From Paratinospora sagittata (lineage: Eukaryota; Streptophyta; Magnoliopsida; Ranunculales; Menispermaceae), in contig CM069607.1 in NCBI GenBank assembly GCA_035771175.1, positions 21,832,001-21,896,000 on the forward strand: 64,000 nt of DNA, given 5' to 3'. A program made the translations under genes and the position numbers. Each line of letters opens with the position of its first letter. The stretch's first letter is position 1. Below the pieces are notes generated by a model. The model saw only the letters and a list, made by a program, of their open reading frames with translations, was not told the DNA's origin and did no database searches. This document shows, piece by piece, positions 36,241 through 48,848 of this stretch.

Positions 36241-37680
36241 ACTCTCTAAATTGCAAAGTCTTCAAAGTCACTTGGATTTAGTATTTGATTTTGACAAAAT
36301 ATTTTTGAATGGTTTTAATCATAATTTCAATGAGTTTTGAATGATTTAAAAGTGTTTTGAGACAATGGAATGGTTCTTAAGTGTTAAAATATTAATTTTT
36401 CCAAAATCGGGCTATCCAGCACTTTGCCAAAAATTTTCAAAAGGCAATAGCGCACTATCAATGTTGATAGCACGCTGATAGGGTTGAATAATCAAAAATC
36501 TATTTTTCTTGAAAATTGCCTACAGCACGCTATCCCTTTTGATAACTCGCTATAGAGAGCAGTTGCCGTAATCTTTATATTTTTAGTGAAATGGGCAATA
36601 GCGTTCTATAGGCCTTGATTGCACGCTATCGGAAAGTCCGAAAAACACGAGCTCTCGGGTTTGTGTATATCGAACTGCAATACTCTGCTATCCGTCATTA
36701 GAGAGCATGAAACACAACCCTATTGGGTTGTCTAGCGTTTTGCCAAAATTTTTCAAACGGCAATAGCGCACTATCAGTGTTGATAGCACGCTGATAGGGT
36801 TGAATAATCAAAAATCGATTTTTCTTGAAACTTGCCTATAGCGCGCTATCCGTTTTGATAACTCGCAATAAAGCAGTTGCCGTGATCTTTCAATTTTTAA
36901 TAAAATGGGCAATAGCGTGCTATAGGCCTTAATTGCACGCTATCGAAAAATCCGAAAAACACGAGCTCCCAGGTTTCTGTATACCGACCTGGAATAGTCT
37001 GCTATCCGTCATTAGAGAGCATGATACACAACCCAATAGCATGCTATCCACGTCTGCGTTAGAAATCTCACATATCTAACGAGAAAAACGTAGGCCCTTT
37101 CCCTTGCTCGATTTTTCTATTCCTTGCACAGTTTTGATTGGGAATCGTAACTGAAACATTCTACACTAACACCTGGATGATTCCCATTGTGTCGCATCGG
37201 CAAAACAACTTTAGATTAAAACAATGTTTTGGATTCAAATCATTTCCTACTCTCTTACTCTTTAACCTCCAACTGCTAATTTAATAAAACACTCATTCTC
37301 AAATTTTCTAAGATACAAACACACGATTTTTGCAAGTTAGACTGAGCTTTCCAAAGAACATTTCAAAAGAAGAAAGTCGTGACTCTTGCATTGCCAATAA
37401 AAGCTTCGACCATAATCAAAATTGCAAACTATCTTGAAGATAACCTCATTGTTTAGCAAGTTCTTCATTTTATCCCTCTTGTGCTGAGATTTTCAGAAGC
37501 TATCCATCGTTTTAAACTGTAGGTATATGAAGTGTTCTCAGTAAGAGAACACATCACCTATATTCTTTCTCTGAGTGCTACAACTAATCCTGAAGAACAC
37601 ATCAAACAACAGCTATCAAAGTCTACAAAGATCAGGCTCTAAGAACGAAGACATATCTCAATGGTAACCTCAGCACGAAA
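36241..37680 (+). repeat. Extended, tail-deleted monomer 31 (twin of 26)
   Basis: A 1,440-bp copy with both rare features of monomer 26: the second subrepeat cluster after CCCTATTGGGTTGTC near 36719 and the shortened ATGGTAACCTCAGC tail. GAGCTCCCAGG replaces GAGCTCTCAGG at 36964-36974. Confidence 0.94.
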
Positions 37681-38850
37681 ACTCTCCAAATTGCAAAGTC
37701 TTCAAAATCACTTGGATTTTGTATTCGATTTTGACAAAATATTTTTCAAAAGATTTTAGTTATAATTTTAATGAGTTTTGAATGATTTAAAAGTGTTTTG
37801 AGACAGTGGAATGGTTCTAAAGTGTTAAAATATTAATTTTTCTAAAATTAGGCTATCCAGCACATTGCCAAAATTTCTCAAACGGCAATAGCGCACTATC
37901 AGTGTTGATAGCACGCTGATAGGGTTGAATAATCAAAAATCAATTTTTCTTGAAAATTGCCTGTGACGCGCTATCCCTTTTGATAACTCGCTATAGAGCA
38001 GTTGCCGTGATCTTTCGATTTTTAGTAAAATGGGCAATAGCCTGCTATAGGCCTTGATTGCACGCTATCGGAAAGTCGGAAAAACACGAGCTCTCGGGTG
38101 TGTATATCTCGACCTGCAATAGTCCGCTATCGATCATTAAAGAGCATGATACACAACCCAACAACATGCTATCCACGTCAGAGTTAGAAATCTCACATAT
38201 GTAACGAGAAAAACGTGGGCCCTTTCCCTTGCTCGATTTTTCTATTCCTTGCACAGTTTTGACTGGGAATCGTAACTGAAACATTCTCCACTAACACCTG
38301 GATGATTCCCACTGTGTCGCGCGGGCAAAACAACTTTAGATTAAAACAATGTTTTGAATTCAAATAATTTCCTACTCTCTTGTTCCTTAACCTGCAACTG
38401 CTGATTTAATAAAACACTCATTCTCTAATTTTCAAAGATACAACACACACGATTTTTGTAAGTTAGACTATGCTTTCCAAAGAGTATTTCAAAAGAAGAA
38501 AGTAGTGACTCTTGCATTGCCAATAAAAGCTTCGAACTTAATCAAAATTGGAAACTGTCTTGAAGATAACCTCATTGTTTAGCAAGTACTCCATTTTATC
38601 CCTCTTGTGCTGAGATTTTCAGAAGCTATCCATCGTTTTAAACTGTAGGTATATGAAGTGTTCTCAGTAAGAGAACACATCACCTAAATTCTTTCTCTGA
38701 GTGCTACAACTAATCATGAAGAATACATGAAACAAAAGCTATCAAAGTCTACAATGATCAGGCTCAAAGAACGAAGACATATCTCAATGCTAATGCATTA
38801 GTTTGATCTTCAGTGTGTAGGGTAACCTCTCGATCAATCTCAGCACGAAA

Positions 38851-40335
38851 ACTCTCTAAATTGCAAAGTCTTCAAAATCACTTGGATTTTGTATTCGATT
38901 TTGACAAAATATTTTTTGAAAGGTTTTAATCATAATTTCAATGAGTTTTGAATGATTTAAATGTGTTTTGAGACAATGGAATGGTTCTTCAGTGTTAAAA
39001 TATTACTTTTTCCAAAATCGGGCTATCCAGCACTTTGCCAAAAATTTTCAAAAGGCAATAGCGCACTATCAGTGTTGATAGCACGCTGAAAGGGTTGAAT
39101 AATCAAAAATCTATTTTTCTTGAAAATTGCCTACAACACACTATCCCTTTTGATAACTCGCTATAGAGAGCAGTTCCCGTAATCTTAATATTTTTAGTAA
39201 AATAGGCAATAGCGTGCTATAGGCCTTGATTGCACGCTATCGGAAAGTCCGAAAAACACGAGCTCTCGGGTTTGTGTATATCGAACTGCAATAGTCTGCT
39301 ATCCGTCATTAGAGAGAATTAAACACAACCCTCTTGGGTTGTCCAGCATTTTGCCAAAATTTTTCAAACGGCAATAGCGCGCTATCAGTGTTGATAGCAC
39401 GCTGATAGGGTTGAATAATCAAAAATCTTTTTTTCTTGAAAATTACCTGTAGTGCGCTATCCTTTTTGATAACTTGCTATAGAGCAGTTGCCGTGATCTT
39501 TCGATTTTTTGTAAAATGGGTTTTAGCGTGCTATAGGCCTTGATTGCACGCTATCGGAAAGTCCGAAAAACATGAGCTCTCGGGTGTTAATATCTCGACC
39601 TACAATAGTCCGCTATCCGCCATCAAAGAGCATGATACACAACCCAACAGCATGCTATCCACATCTGAGTTAGAAATCTCAAATATCTAACGAGAAAAAC
39701 GTGGGCCCTTTCCCTTGCTCGATTTTTCTATTCCTTGCACAGTTTTGAATGGGAATCGTAACTGAAACATTCTCCACTAACACCTGGATGATTCCCATTG
39801 TGTTGCACGGGCAAAACAACTTTAGATTAAAATAATGTTTTCATTCAAATCATTTCCTACTCTCTTGCTCCATAACCTGCAACTGCTAATTTAATAAAAC
39901 GCTCATTCTCTAATTTTCAAATATACAACACACACAATTTTTGCAAGTTAGACTATGCTTTCAAAAGAGTACTTCAAAAGAAGAAAGTCGTGACTCTTGC
40001 ATTGCCAATAAATGCTTCGATCTGAATCAAAATTGCAAACTGTCTTGAAGATAACCTCATTGTTTAGCAAGTTCTTCATTTTATCCCTTTTGTGCTGAGA
40101 TTCTCAGAAGCTATCCATCGTTTTAAACTGTACGTATAAGAAGTGTTCTCAAAAAGAGAACACATCACCTATATTCTTTCTCCGAGTGCTACAACTAATC
40201 ATCAAGAACATATCAAACAATAGCTATCAAAGTCTACAAAGATCAGGCTCTAAGAACGAAGACATATCTCAATGCTAATGCAGCAGCTTGATCTTAGGTG
40301 TGTAGGGTAACCACTCGATCAATCTCTGCACGAAA
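38851..40335 (+). repeat. Extended satellite monomer 33 (1,485 bp), last of its type
   Basis: The junction CCCTCTTGGGTTGTCC lies near 39329-39344. It is the rightmost copy with the extended structure. It also has a changed hairpin loop (TCTCAAAAAGAGA, near 40147-40159) with intact stems. To its right the monomer subfamily changes. Confidence 0.93.
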
Positions 40336-42675
40336 ACTCTATAAATTGCAAAGTCTTCAAAATCACTTGGATTTAGTATTCGATTTTGACAAAATATTTT
40401 TCGAATGGTTTTAATCATAATTTCAATGAGTTTTGAATGATTTAAAAGTGTTTTGAGACAATGGAATGCTTTTTAAGTGTTAAAATATTAATTTTTATAA
40501 TTTTGGGCAATCCAGCACTTTGCCGAAAATTCTCAAACGGCAATAGCGCACTATCAGTCTTGATAGGTCGCTGATAGGGTTGAATAATCAAAAATCTATT
40601 TTTCTTAAAAATTGCCCGTAGCGCGCTATCCCTTTTTATAACTCGCTATAAAGCAGTTGCCGTGATCTTTCGCTTTTTAGTAAAATAGGCAATAGCCTGC
40701 TATACGCCTTGATTGCACGCTATCGGAAAGTCCGAAAAATACGAGCTCTCGGGTGTGTGTATCTCGACCTGCAATAGTCCGCTATCCGTCATTAGAGAGC
40801 GTGATACACGACCCAATAGCATGCTATCCACGTCTGAGTTAGAAATCTCACCTATCTAACGAGAAAAACATGGGCCCTTTCCCTTGCTCGATTTTTCTTT
40901 TCCTTGCACAGTTTTGACTGGGAATCGTAACTGAAACAGTCTCCACTAACACCTAGATGATTCCCATTGTGTCGCACGGGCAAAACAACTTTAGATTAAA
41001 ACAATGTTTTGAATTCAAATCATTTCCTACTCTCTTGCTCCTTAACCTGCAACTGCTAATTTAATAAAACACTCATTCTCTAGTTTTCAAAGATACAACA
41101 CACACGATTTTTGCAAGTTTGACTGAGCTTTCCAAAGAGTATTTCAAAAGAAGAAAGTCATGACTCTTGCATTGCCAATAAAAGCTTCAACCTGAATCAA
41201 AATTGCAATCTGTCTTGAAGACAATCTCACTGTTTAGCAAGTTCTTCATTTTATCCCTTTTGTGCTGAGATTTTCAGAAGCTATCCATCGTTTTAAACTG
41301 TAGGTATATGAAGTGTTCTCAGTAAGAGAACACATCACCTATATTCTTTCTCCGAGTGCTACAACTAATCATCAAGAACACATCAAACAATAGCTATCAA
41401 AGTCTACAAAGATCAGGCTCTAAAAATGAAGACATATCTCAATGCTAATGCATTAGTTTGATCTTAAGTGTGTAGGGTAACCTCTCGATCAATCTCAACA
41501 CGAAAACCCTCTAAATTGCAAAGTCTTCAAAATCACTTGGATTAAAGTATTTGGTTTTGACAAAATATTTTTCGAAAGGTTTTAATCATAATTTCAATGA
41601 GTTTTGAATGATTTAAAAGTGTTTTGAGACAATGGAATGGTTTTTAAGTGTTAAAATATTAATTTTTATAATTTTGGGCAATCCAGCACTTTGCCAAAAA
41701 TTTTCAAACGGCAATAGCGCACTATCAGTGTTGATAGGTCGCTGATAGGGTTGAATAATCAAAAATCTATTTTTCTTAAAAATTGCCTGTAGCGCGCTAT
41801 CCCTTTTGATAACTCGCTAAAAAGCAGTTGTCGTGATCTTTCGCTTTTTAGTAAAATAGGCAATAGCCAGCTGTACGCCTTGATTGCAAGCTATAGGAAA
41901 GTCCGAAAAACACGAGCTCTCGGGTGTGTGTATCTCGACCAGCAATAGTCCGATATCCGTCATTACAGAGCGTGATACACAACCCAATAGCATGCTATCC
42001 ACGTCTGAGTTAGAAATCTCACATATCTAACGAGAAAAACGTGGGCCCTTTCCCTTGCTCGATTTTTTTATTCCTTGCACAGTTTTGACTTGGAATCGTA
42101 ACTGAAACAGTCTCCACTAACACCTGGATGATTCCCATTGTGTCGCATGGGCAAAACAACTTTAGATTAAAACAATATTTTGAATTAAAATCATTTCCTA
42201 CTCTCTTTCTCCTTAACCTGCAACTTCTAATTTAATCAAACACTCATTATCTAGTTTTCAATGATACAACTCACACGATTTTTGCAATTTAGCCTGAGCT
42301 TTCAAAAGAGTATTTCAAAAGAAGAAAGTCGTGACTCTTGCATTGCCAATAAAATCTTCAACCTGAATCAAAATTGCAAACTGTCTTGAAGACAATCTCA
42401 CTGTTTAGCAAGTTCTTCATTTTATCCATTTTGTGCTGAGATTTTCAGAAGCTATCCATCATTTAAATTGTAGGTATATGAAGTGTTCTCAGTAAGAGAA
42501 CACATCACCTATATTCTGTCTCCGAGTGCTACAACTAATCATCAAGAACACATCAAACAATAACTATCAAAGTCTTCAAAGATCAGGCTCTAAGAACGAA
42601 GACATATTTCAATGCTAATGCATTAGTTTGATCTTAAGTGTGTAGGGTAACCTCTCGATCAATCTCAGCACGAAA
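40336..42675 (+). repeat. Satellite monomers 34-35, start of the right-hand subfamily
   Basis: Two 1,170-bp copies starting at 40336 and 41506. They share TTATAATTTTGGGCAATCC, TTGATAGGTCGCTGATAG and CTTTTTAGTAAAATAGGC. Monomer 35 begins with the AAAACCCTCT form that marks all copies to the right, and from 41461 the tail changes from TCTTAGGTGTG to TCTTAAGTGTG. Confidence 0.93.
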
Positions 42676-44161
42676 ACCCTCTAAATTGCAAAGTCTTCAA
42701 AATCACTTGGATTAAAGTATTTGGTTTTGAAAAAATATTTTTCGAAACGTTTTAATCATAATTTCAATGAGTTTTGAATGATTTAAAAGTGTTTTGAGAC
42801 AATGGAATGGTTCTTAAGTGTTAAAATATTAATTTTTTCAAAATTGGGCTATCCAGCAATTTGACAAAATTTTTCAAACGGCAATAGCGCACTATCAGTG
42901 TTGATAGCACGCTGATAGGGTTGAATAATCAAAAATCCTTTTTTCTTGAAAATTGCCTGCAGCGCGCTATCCATTTTGATAACTCGCTATAGAGAGCAGT
43001 TACCGTAATCTTTCGATTTTTAGTAAAATGGGCAATAGCCTGCTATACGCCTTGATTGCACGCCATCGGAATGTCCGAAAAACACGAGCTCTCGGGTGTG
43101 TGTATCTCGACCAGCAATAGTCCGCTATCCGTCATTAGAGAGCGTGATACACAACCCAATAGCATGCTATCCACGTCTGAGTTAGAAATCTCACATATCT
43201 AACGAGAAAAACGTGGGCCCTTTCCCTTGCTCAATTTTTCTATTCCTTGCACAGTTTTGACTGGGAATCGTAACTGAAACATTCTCCACTAACACCACGA
43301 TGATTCCCCATTGTGTCGCAATCTTTCGATTTTTAGTAAAATGGGCAATAGCCTGCTATATGCCTTGATTGCACGCTATCGGAAAGTCCGAAAAACACGA
43401 GCTCTCGGGTGTGTGTATATCGACCTGCAATAGTCCGCCATCCGTCATTAGAGAGGATGATACACAACCCAATAGCATGCTATCCACGTCTGAGTTAGAA
43501 ATCTCACATATCTAACAAGAAAAATGTGGGCCCTTTCCCTTGCTCGATTTTTCTATTCCTTGTACATTTTTGACAGGGAGTCGTAACTGAAACATTCTCC
43601 ACTAACACCAAGATGATTGCCATTGTGTCGCACGGGCAAAACAACTTCAGATTAAATCAATGTTTTGAATTCAAATCATTTCCTACTCTCTTGCTCCTAA
43701 ACCTGCAACTGCTAATTTAATAAAACACTCATTCTCTAGTTTTCAAATATGCAACACACACGATTTTTGCAAGTTAGACTGACCTTCCCAAAGAGTATTT
43801 CAAAAGAAGAAAGTCGTGACTCTTGCATTGCCAATAAAAGCTTTAACCTGAATCAAAATTGCAACCTGTCTTTAAGACAATCTCACTGTTTAGCAAGTTC
43901 TTCATTTTATCCCTTTTGCGCTGAGATTTTCTGAAGCTATCCATCGTTTTAAACTGTAGGTATATGAAGTGTTCTCAGTAAGAGAACACATCACCTATAT
44001 TCTTTCTCCGAGTGCTACAACTAATCATCAAGAACACATCAAACAATAGCTATCAAAGTCTACAAAGATCAGGCTTTAAAAACGAAGACATATCTCAATG
44101 CTAATGCATTAGTTTGATCTTAAGTGTGTAGGGTAACCTCTCGATCAATCTTAGCACGAAA
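42676..44161 (+). repeat. Extended satellite monomer 36, different junction (1,486 bp)
   Basis: Here the gain has another breakpoint. CATTGTGTCGCA (ending 43320) is followed by ATCTTTCGATTTTTAG, returning to the point at 43008. The segment 43008-43320 (about 313 bp) is therefore repeated as 43321 to about 43632. The two copies differ at several positions (CCACGATG against CCAAGATG), so they came from different monomers. The event is independent of the extended copies between 15.8 and 40.3 kb. Confidence 0.93.
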
Positions 44162-47100
44162 ACCCTCTAAATTGCAAAGTCTTCAAAATCACTTGGATTG
44201 AAGTATTTGGTTTTGACAAAATATTTTTCGAAAGGTTTTAATCATAATTTCAATGAGTTTTCAATGATTTAAAAGTGTTTTGAGACAATGGAATGGTTCT
44301 TAAGTGCTAAAATATTAATTTTTTCAAAATCGGGCTATCCAGCAATTTGCCAAAATTTTTCAAACGGCAATAGCGAACTATCAGTGTTGATAGCACGCTG
44401 ATAGGGTTGAATAATCAAAAATCTTTTTTTCTTGAAAATTGCCTGCAGCGCGCTATCCATTTTGATAACTCGCTATAGAGAGCAGTTGCCGTAATCTTTC
44501 GATTTTTAGTAAAATGGGCAATAACCTGCTATACGCCTTGATTGCACGCTATCGAATTGTCCGAAAAACACGAGCTCTCGGGTGAGTGTATCTCGACCAG
44601 CAATAGTCCGCTATCCGTCATTAGAGAGCGTGATACACAAGCCAATAGCATGCCATCCACGTCTGAGTTAGAAATCTCACATATCTAACGAGAAAAACGT
44701 GGGCCCTTTCCCTTGCTCGATTTTTTTATTCCTTGCACAGTTTTGACTGGGAATCGTAACTGAAACAGTCTCCACTAACACCTGGATGATTCCCATTGTG
44801 TCGCACGGGCAAAATAACTTTAGATTAAAACAATGTTTTGAATTCAAATCATTTCCTACTCTCTTTCTCCTTAACCTGCAACTGCTAATTTAATAAAACA
44901 CCCATTCTCTAGTTTTCAATGATACAACACACACAATTTTTGCAATTTAGACTGAGCTTTCAAAAGAGTATTTCAAAAGAAGAAAGTCGTGACTCTTGCA
45001 TTGCCAATAAAAGCTTCAACCTGAATCAAAATTGCAAACTGTCTTGAAGACAATCTCACTGTTTAGCACGTTCTTCATTTTATCCCTTTTGTGCTGAGAT
45101 TTTCAGAAGCTATCCATCATATAAACTGTAGGTATATGAAGTGTTCTCAGTACGAGAACACATGACCTATATTCTTTCTCCGAGTGCTACAACTAATCAT
45201 CAAGAACACATCAAACAATAGCTATCAAAGTCTACAAAGATCAGGCTCCAAAAACGAAGACATATCTCAATGCTAATGCATTAGTTTGATCTTAAGTGTG
45301 TAGGGTAACCTCTCGATCAATCTCAGCACGAAAACCCTCTAAATTGCAAAGTCTTCAAAATCACTTGGATCAAAGTATTTGGTTTTGACAAAATATTTTT
45401 CGAAAGGTTTTAATCATAATTTCAATGAGTTTTGAATGATTTAAAAGTGTTTTGAGACAATAGAATGGTTCTTAAGTGTTAAAATATTAATTTTTTCAAA
45501 ATCGGGCTGTTCAGCAATTTGCCAAAATTTTGCAAACTGCAATAGCGAACTATCAGTGTTGATAGCACGCTGATAGGGTTGAATAATCAAAAATCTTTTT
45601 TTCTTGAAAATTGCCTGCAGCGCGCTATCCATTTTGATAACTCGCTATAGAGAGCAGTTGCCGTAATCTTTCGATTTTTAGTAAAATGGGCAATAACCTG
45701 CTATACGCCTTGATTGCACGCTATCGGATTGTCCGAAAAACACGAGCTCTCGGGTGTGTGTATCTCGACCAGCAATAGTCCGCTATCCGTCATTAGAGAG
45801 CGTGATACACAACCCAATATCATGCTATCCACGTCTGAGTTAGAAATCTCACATATCTAACGAGAAAAACGTGGGCCCTTTCCCGTGCTTGATTTTCTTA
45901 TTCCTTGCACAGTTTTGACTGGGAATCGAAACTGAAACAGTCTCCACTAACACCTGGATGATTCCCATTGTGACGCACGGGCAAAACAACTTTAGATTAA
46001 AAAAATGTTTTGAATTCAAATCATTTCCTACTCTCTTTCTCCTTAACCTGCAACTGCTAATTTAATAAAACACTTATTCTCTAGTTTTCAAAGATACAAC
46101 ACACACGATTTTTGCAATTTAGACAGAGCTTTCCAAAGAGTATTTCAATAGAAGAAAGTCGTGACTCTTGCATTGCCAATAAAAGCTTCAACCTGAATCA
46201 AAATTGCAAACTGTTTTGAAGACAATCTCATTGTTTAGCAAGTTCTTCATTTTATACCTTTTGTGCTGAGATTTTCAGAAGCTATCCATCATTTTAAACT
46301 GTAGGTATATGAAGTGTTCTCAGTAAGAGAACACATCACCTATATTCTTTCTCCGAGTGCTCCAACTAATCATCAAGAACACATCAAAATAATAGCTATC
46401 AAAGTCTACAAAGATCAGGCTCTAAAAACGAAGACATATCTCAATGCTAATGCATTAGTTTGATCTTAAGTGTGTAGGGTAACCTCTCGATCAATCTCAG
46501 CACGAAAACCCTCTAAATTGCAAAGTCTTCAAAATCACTTGGATTAAAGTATTTGGTTTTGACAAAATATTTTTCGAAAGGTTTTAATCATAATTTCAAT
46601 GAGTTTTGAATGATTTAAAAGTGTTTTGAGACAATGGAATGGTTCTTAAGTGTTAAAATATTAATTTTTTCAAAATCGGGCTATCCAGCAATTTGCCAAA
46701 ATTTTTCAAACGGCAATAGCGAACTATCAGTGTTGATAGCACGCTGATAGGGTTGAATAATCAAAAATCTTTTTTTCTTGAAAATTGCCTGCAGCGCGCT
46801 ATCCATTTTGATAACTCGCTATAGAGAGCAGTTGCAGTAATCTTTCGATTTTTAGTAAAATGGGCAATAACCTGCTATACGCCTTGATTGCACGCTATCG
46901 GATTGTCCGAAAAACACGAGCTCTCGGGTGTGTGTATCCCGACCAGCAATAGTCCGCTATCCGTCATTAGAGAGCGTGATACACAACCCAATAGCATGCT
47001 ATCCACGTCTGAGTTAGAAATCTCACATATCTAACGAGAAAAACGTGGGCCATTTCCCTTGCTCGATTTTTTTATTCCTTGCACAGTTTTGACTGGGAAT

Positions 47101-47679
47101 CGTAACTGAAACAGTCTCCACTAACACCTGGATGATTCCCATTGTGTCGCACGGGCAAAACAACTTTAGATTAAAACAATGTTTTGAATTCAAATCATTT
47201 CCTACTCTCTTTCTCCTTAACCTGCAACTGCTAATTTAATAAAACACTCATTCTCTAGTTTTCAATGATACAACACACACGATTTTTGCAATTTAGACTG
47301 AGCTTTCAAAAGAGTATTTCAAAAGAAGAAAGTCGTGACTCTTCCATTGCCAATAAAAGCTTCAACCTGAATCAAAATTGCAAACTGTCTTGAAGACAAT
47401 CTCACTGTTTAGCAAGTTCTTCATTTTATCCCTTTTGTGCTGAGATTTTCAGAAGCTATCCATCATATAAACTGTAGGTATATGAAGTGTTCTCAGTAAG
47501 AGAACACATCACCTATATTCTCTCTCCTAGTGCTACAACTAATCATCAAGAACACATCAAACAATAGCTATCAAAGTCTACAAAGATCAGGCTCTAAAAA
47601 CGAAGACATATCTCAATGCTAATGCATTAGTTTGATCTTAAGTGTGTAGGGTAACCTCTCGATCAATCTCAGCACGAAA
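44162..47679 (+). repeat. Satellite monomers 37-39
   Basis: Three closely alike copies starting at 44162, 45334 and 46508 (1,172, 1,174 and 1,172 bp). Shared variants are AATAGCGAACTATCAG in the first dyad, AATAACCTGCTATACG, TATCGGATTGTCCG (or TCGAATTG) and GACCAGCAATAG. They also occur in monomers 40 and 43, so this family was spread over about 8 kb. No gene or insertion is present. Confidence 0.92.
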
Positions 47680-48848
47680 ACCCTCTAAATTCCAAAGTCT
47701 TCAAAATCACTTGGATTAAAGTATTTGGTTTTGACAAAATATTTTTCGAAAGGTTTTAATCATAATTTCAATGAGTTTTGAATGATTTAAAAGTGTTTTG
47801 AGACAATAGAATGGTTCTTAAGTGTTAAAATATTAATTTTTTCAAAATCGGGCTATCCCGCAATTTGCCAAAATTTTTCAAACGGCAATAGCGAACTATC
47901 AGTGTTGATAGCACGCTGATAGGGTTGAATAATCAAAAATCTTTTTTTATTGAAAATTGCCTGCAACACGCTATCCATTTTGATAACTCGCTATAGAGAG
48001 CAGTTGCCGTAATCTTTCGATTTTTAGTAAAATGGGCAATAACCTGCTATACGCCTTGATTGCACGCTATCGGATTGTCCGAAAAACACGAGCTCTCGGG
48101 TGTGTGTATCTCGACCAGCAATAGTCCGCTATCCGTCATTAGAGAGGATGATACACAACCCAATATCATGCTATCCACGTCTGAGTTAGAAATCTCACAT
48201 ATCTAACGAGAAAAACGTGGGCCCTTTTCCTTGCTCGATTTCTATTCCTTCTACATTTTTGACTGGGAATCGTAACTGAAACATTCTCCACTAACACCAG
48301 GATGATTCCCATTGTGTCGCACGGGAAAACAACTTTAGATTAAAACAATGTTTTGAATTCAAATCATTTCCTACTCTTTTGCTCTTTAACCTGCAACTGC
48401 TAATTTAATAAAACACTCATTCTCTAATTTTCAATGATACAACACACACGATTTTTGCAAGTTAGACTGAGCTTTCCAAAGAGTATTTAAAAGAAGAAAG
48501 TCGTGACTCTTGCATTGCCAATAAAAGCTTCAACCTGAATCAAAATTGCAAACTGTCTTGAAGACAATCTCACTGTTTAGCAAGTTCTTCATTTTATCCC
48601 TTTTGTGCTGAGATTTTCAGAAGCTATCCATTGTTTTAAACTGTAGGTATATGAAGTGTTCTCAGTAAGAGAACACATCACCTATATTCTGTCTCCGAGT
48701 GCTACAACTAATCATCAAGAACTCATCAAACAATTGCTATCAAAGTCTACAAAGATCAGGCTCTAAAAACGAAGACATATCTCAATGCTAATGCATTAGT
48801 TTGATCTTAAGTGTGTTGGGTAACCTCTCGATCAATCTCAGCACGAAA
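47680..48848 (+). repeat. Satellite monomer 40
   Basis: A 1,169-bp hybrid copy. Its 5' part has the AATAGCGAACTATC type of monomers 37-39. Its 3' part, from about 48330, matches monomer 41 almost exactly (TATTTAAAAGAAG, CAATTGCTATC, GTGTGTTGGGTAAC), so an exchange point lies inside it. Confidence 0.92.

Larger units (their letters stand above)
32281..38405 (+). repeat. 6.1-kb higher-order block, copy 2
   Basis: Second copy of the block, monomers 28-32 in phase (1,170, 1,485, 860, 1,440 and 1,170 bp). Homology with copy 1 continues to 38458 and stops at 38459 (T where copy 1 has C at 32334), after which AAAAGAAGAAAG replaces AAAATAAGAAAG. Left and right limits together place the exchange point between 32281 and 32333. 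Confidence 0.95.
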
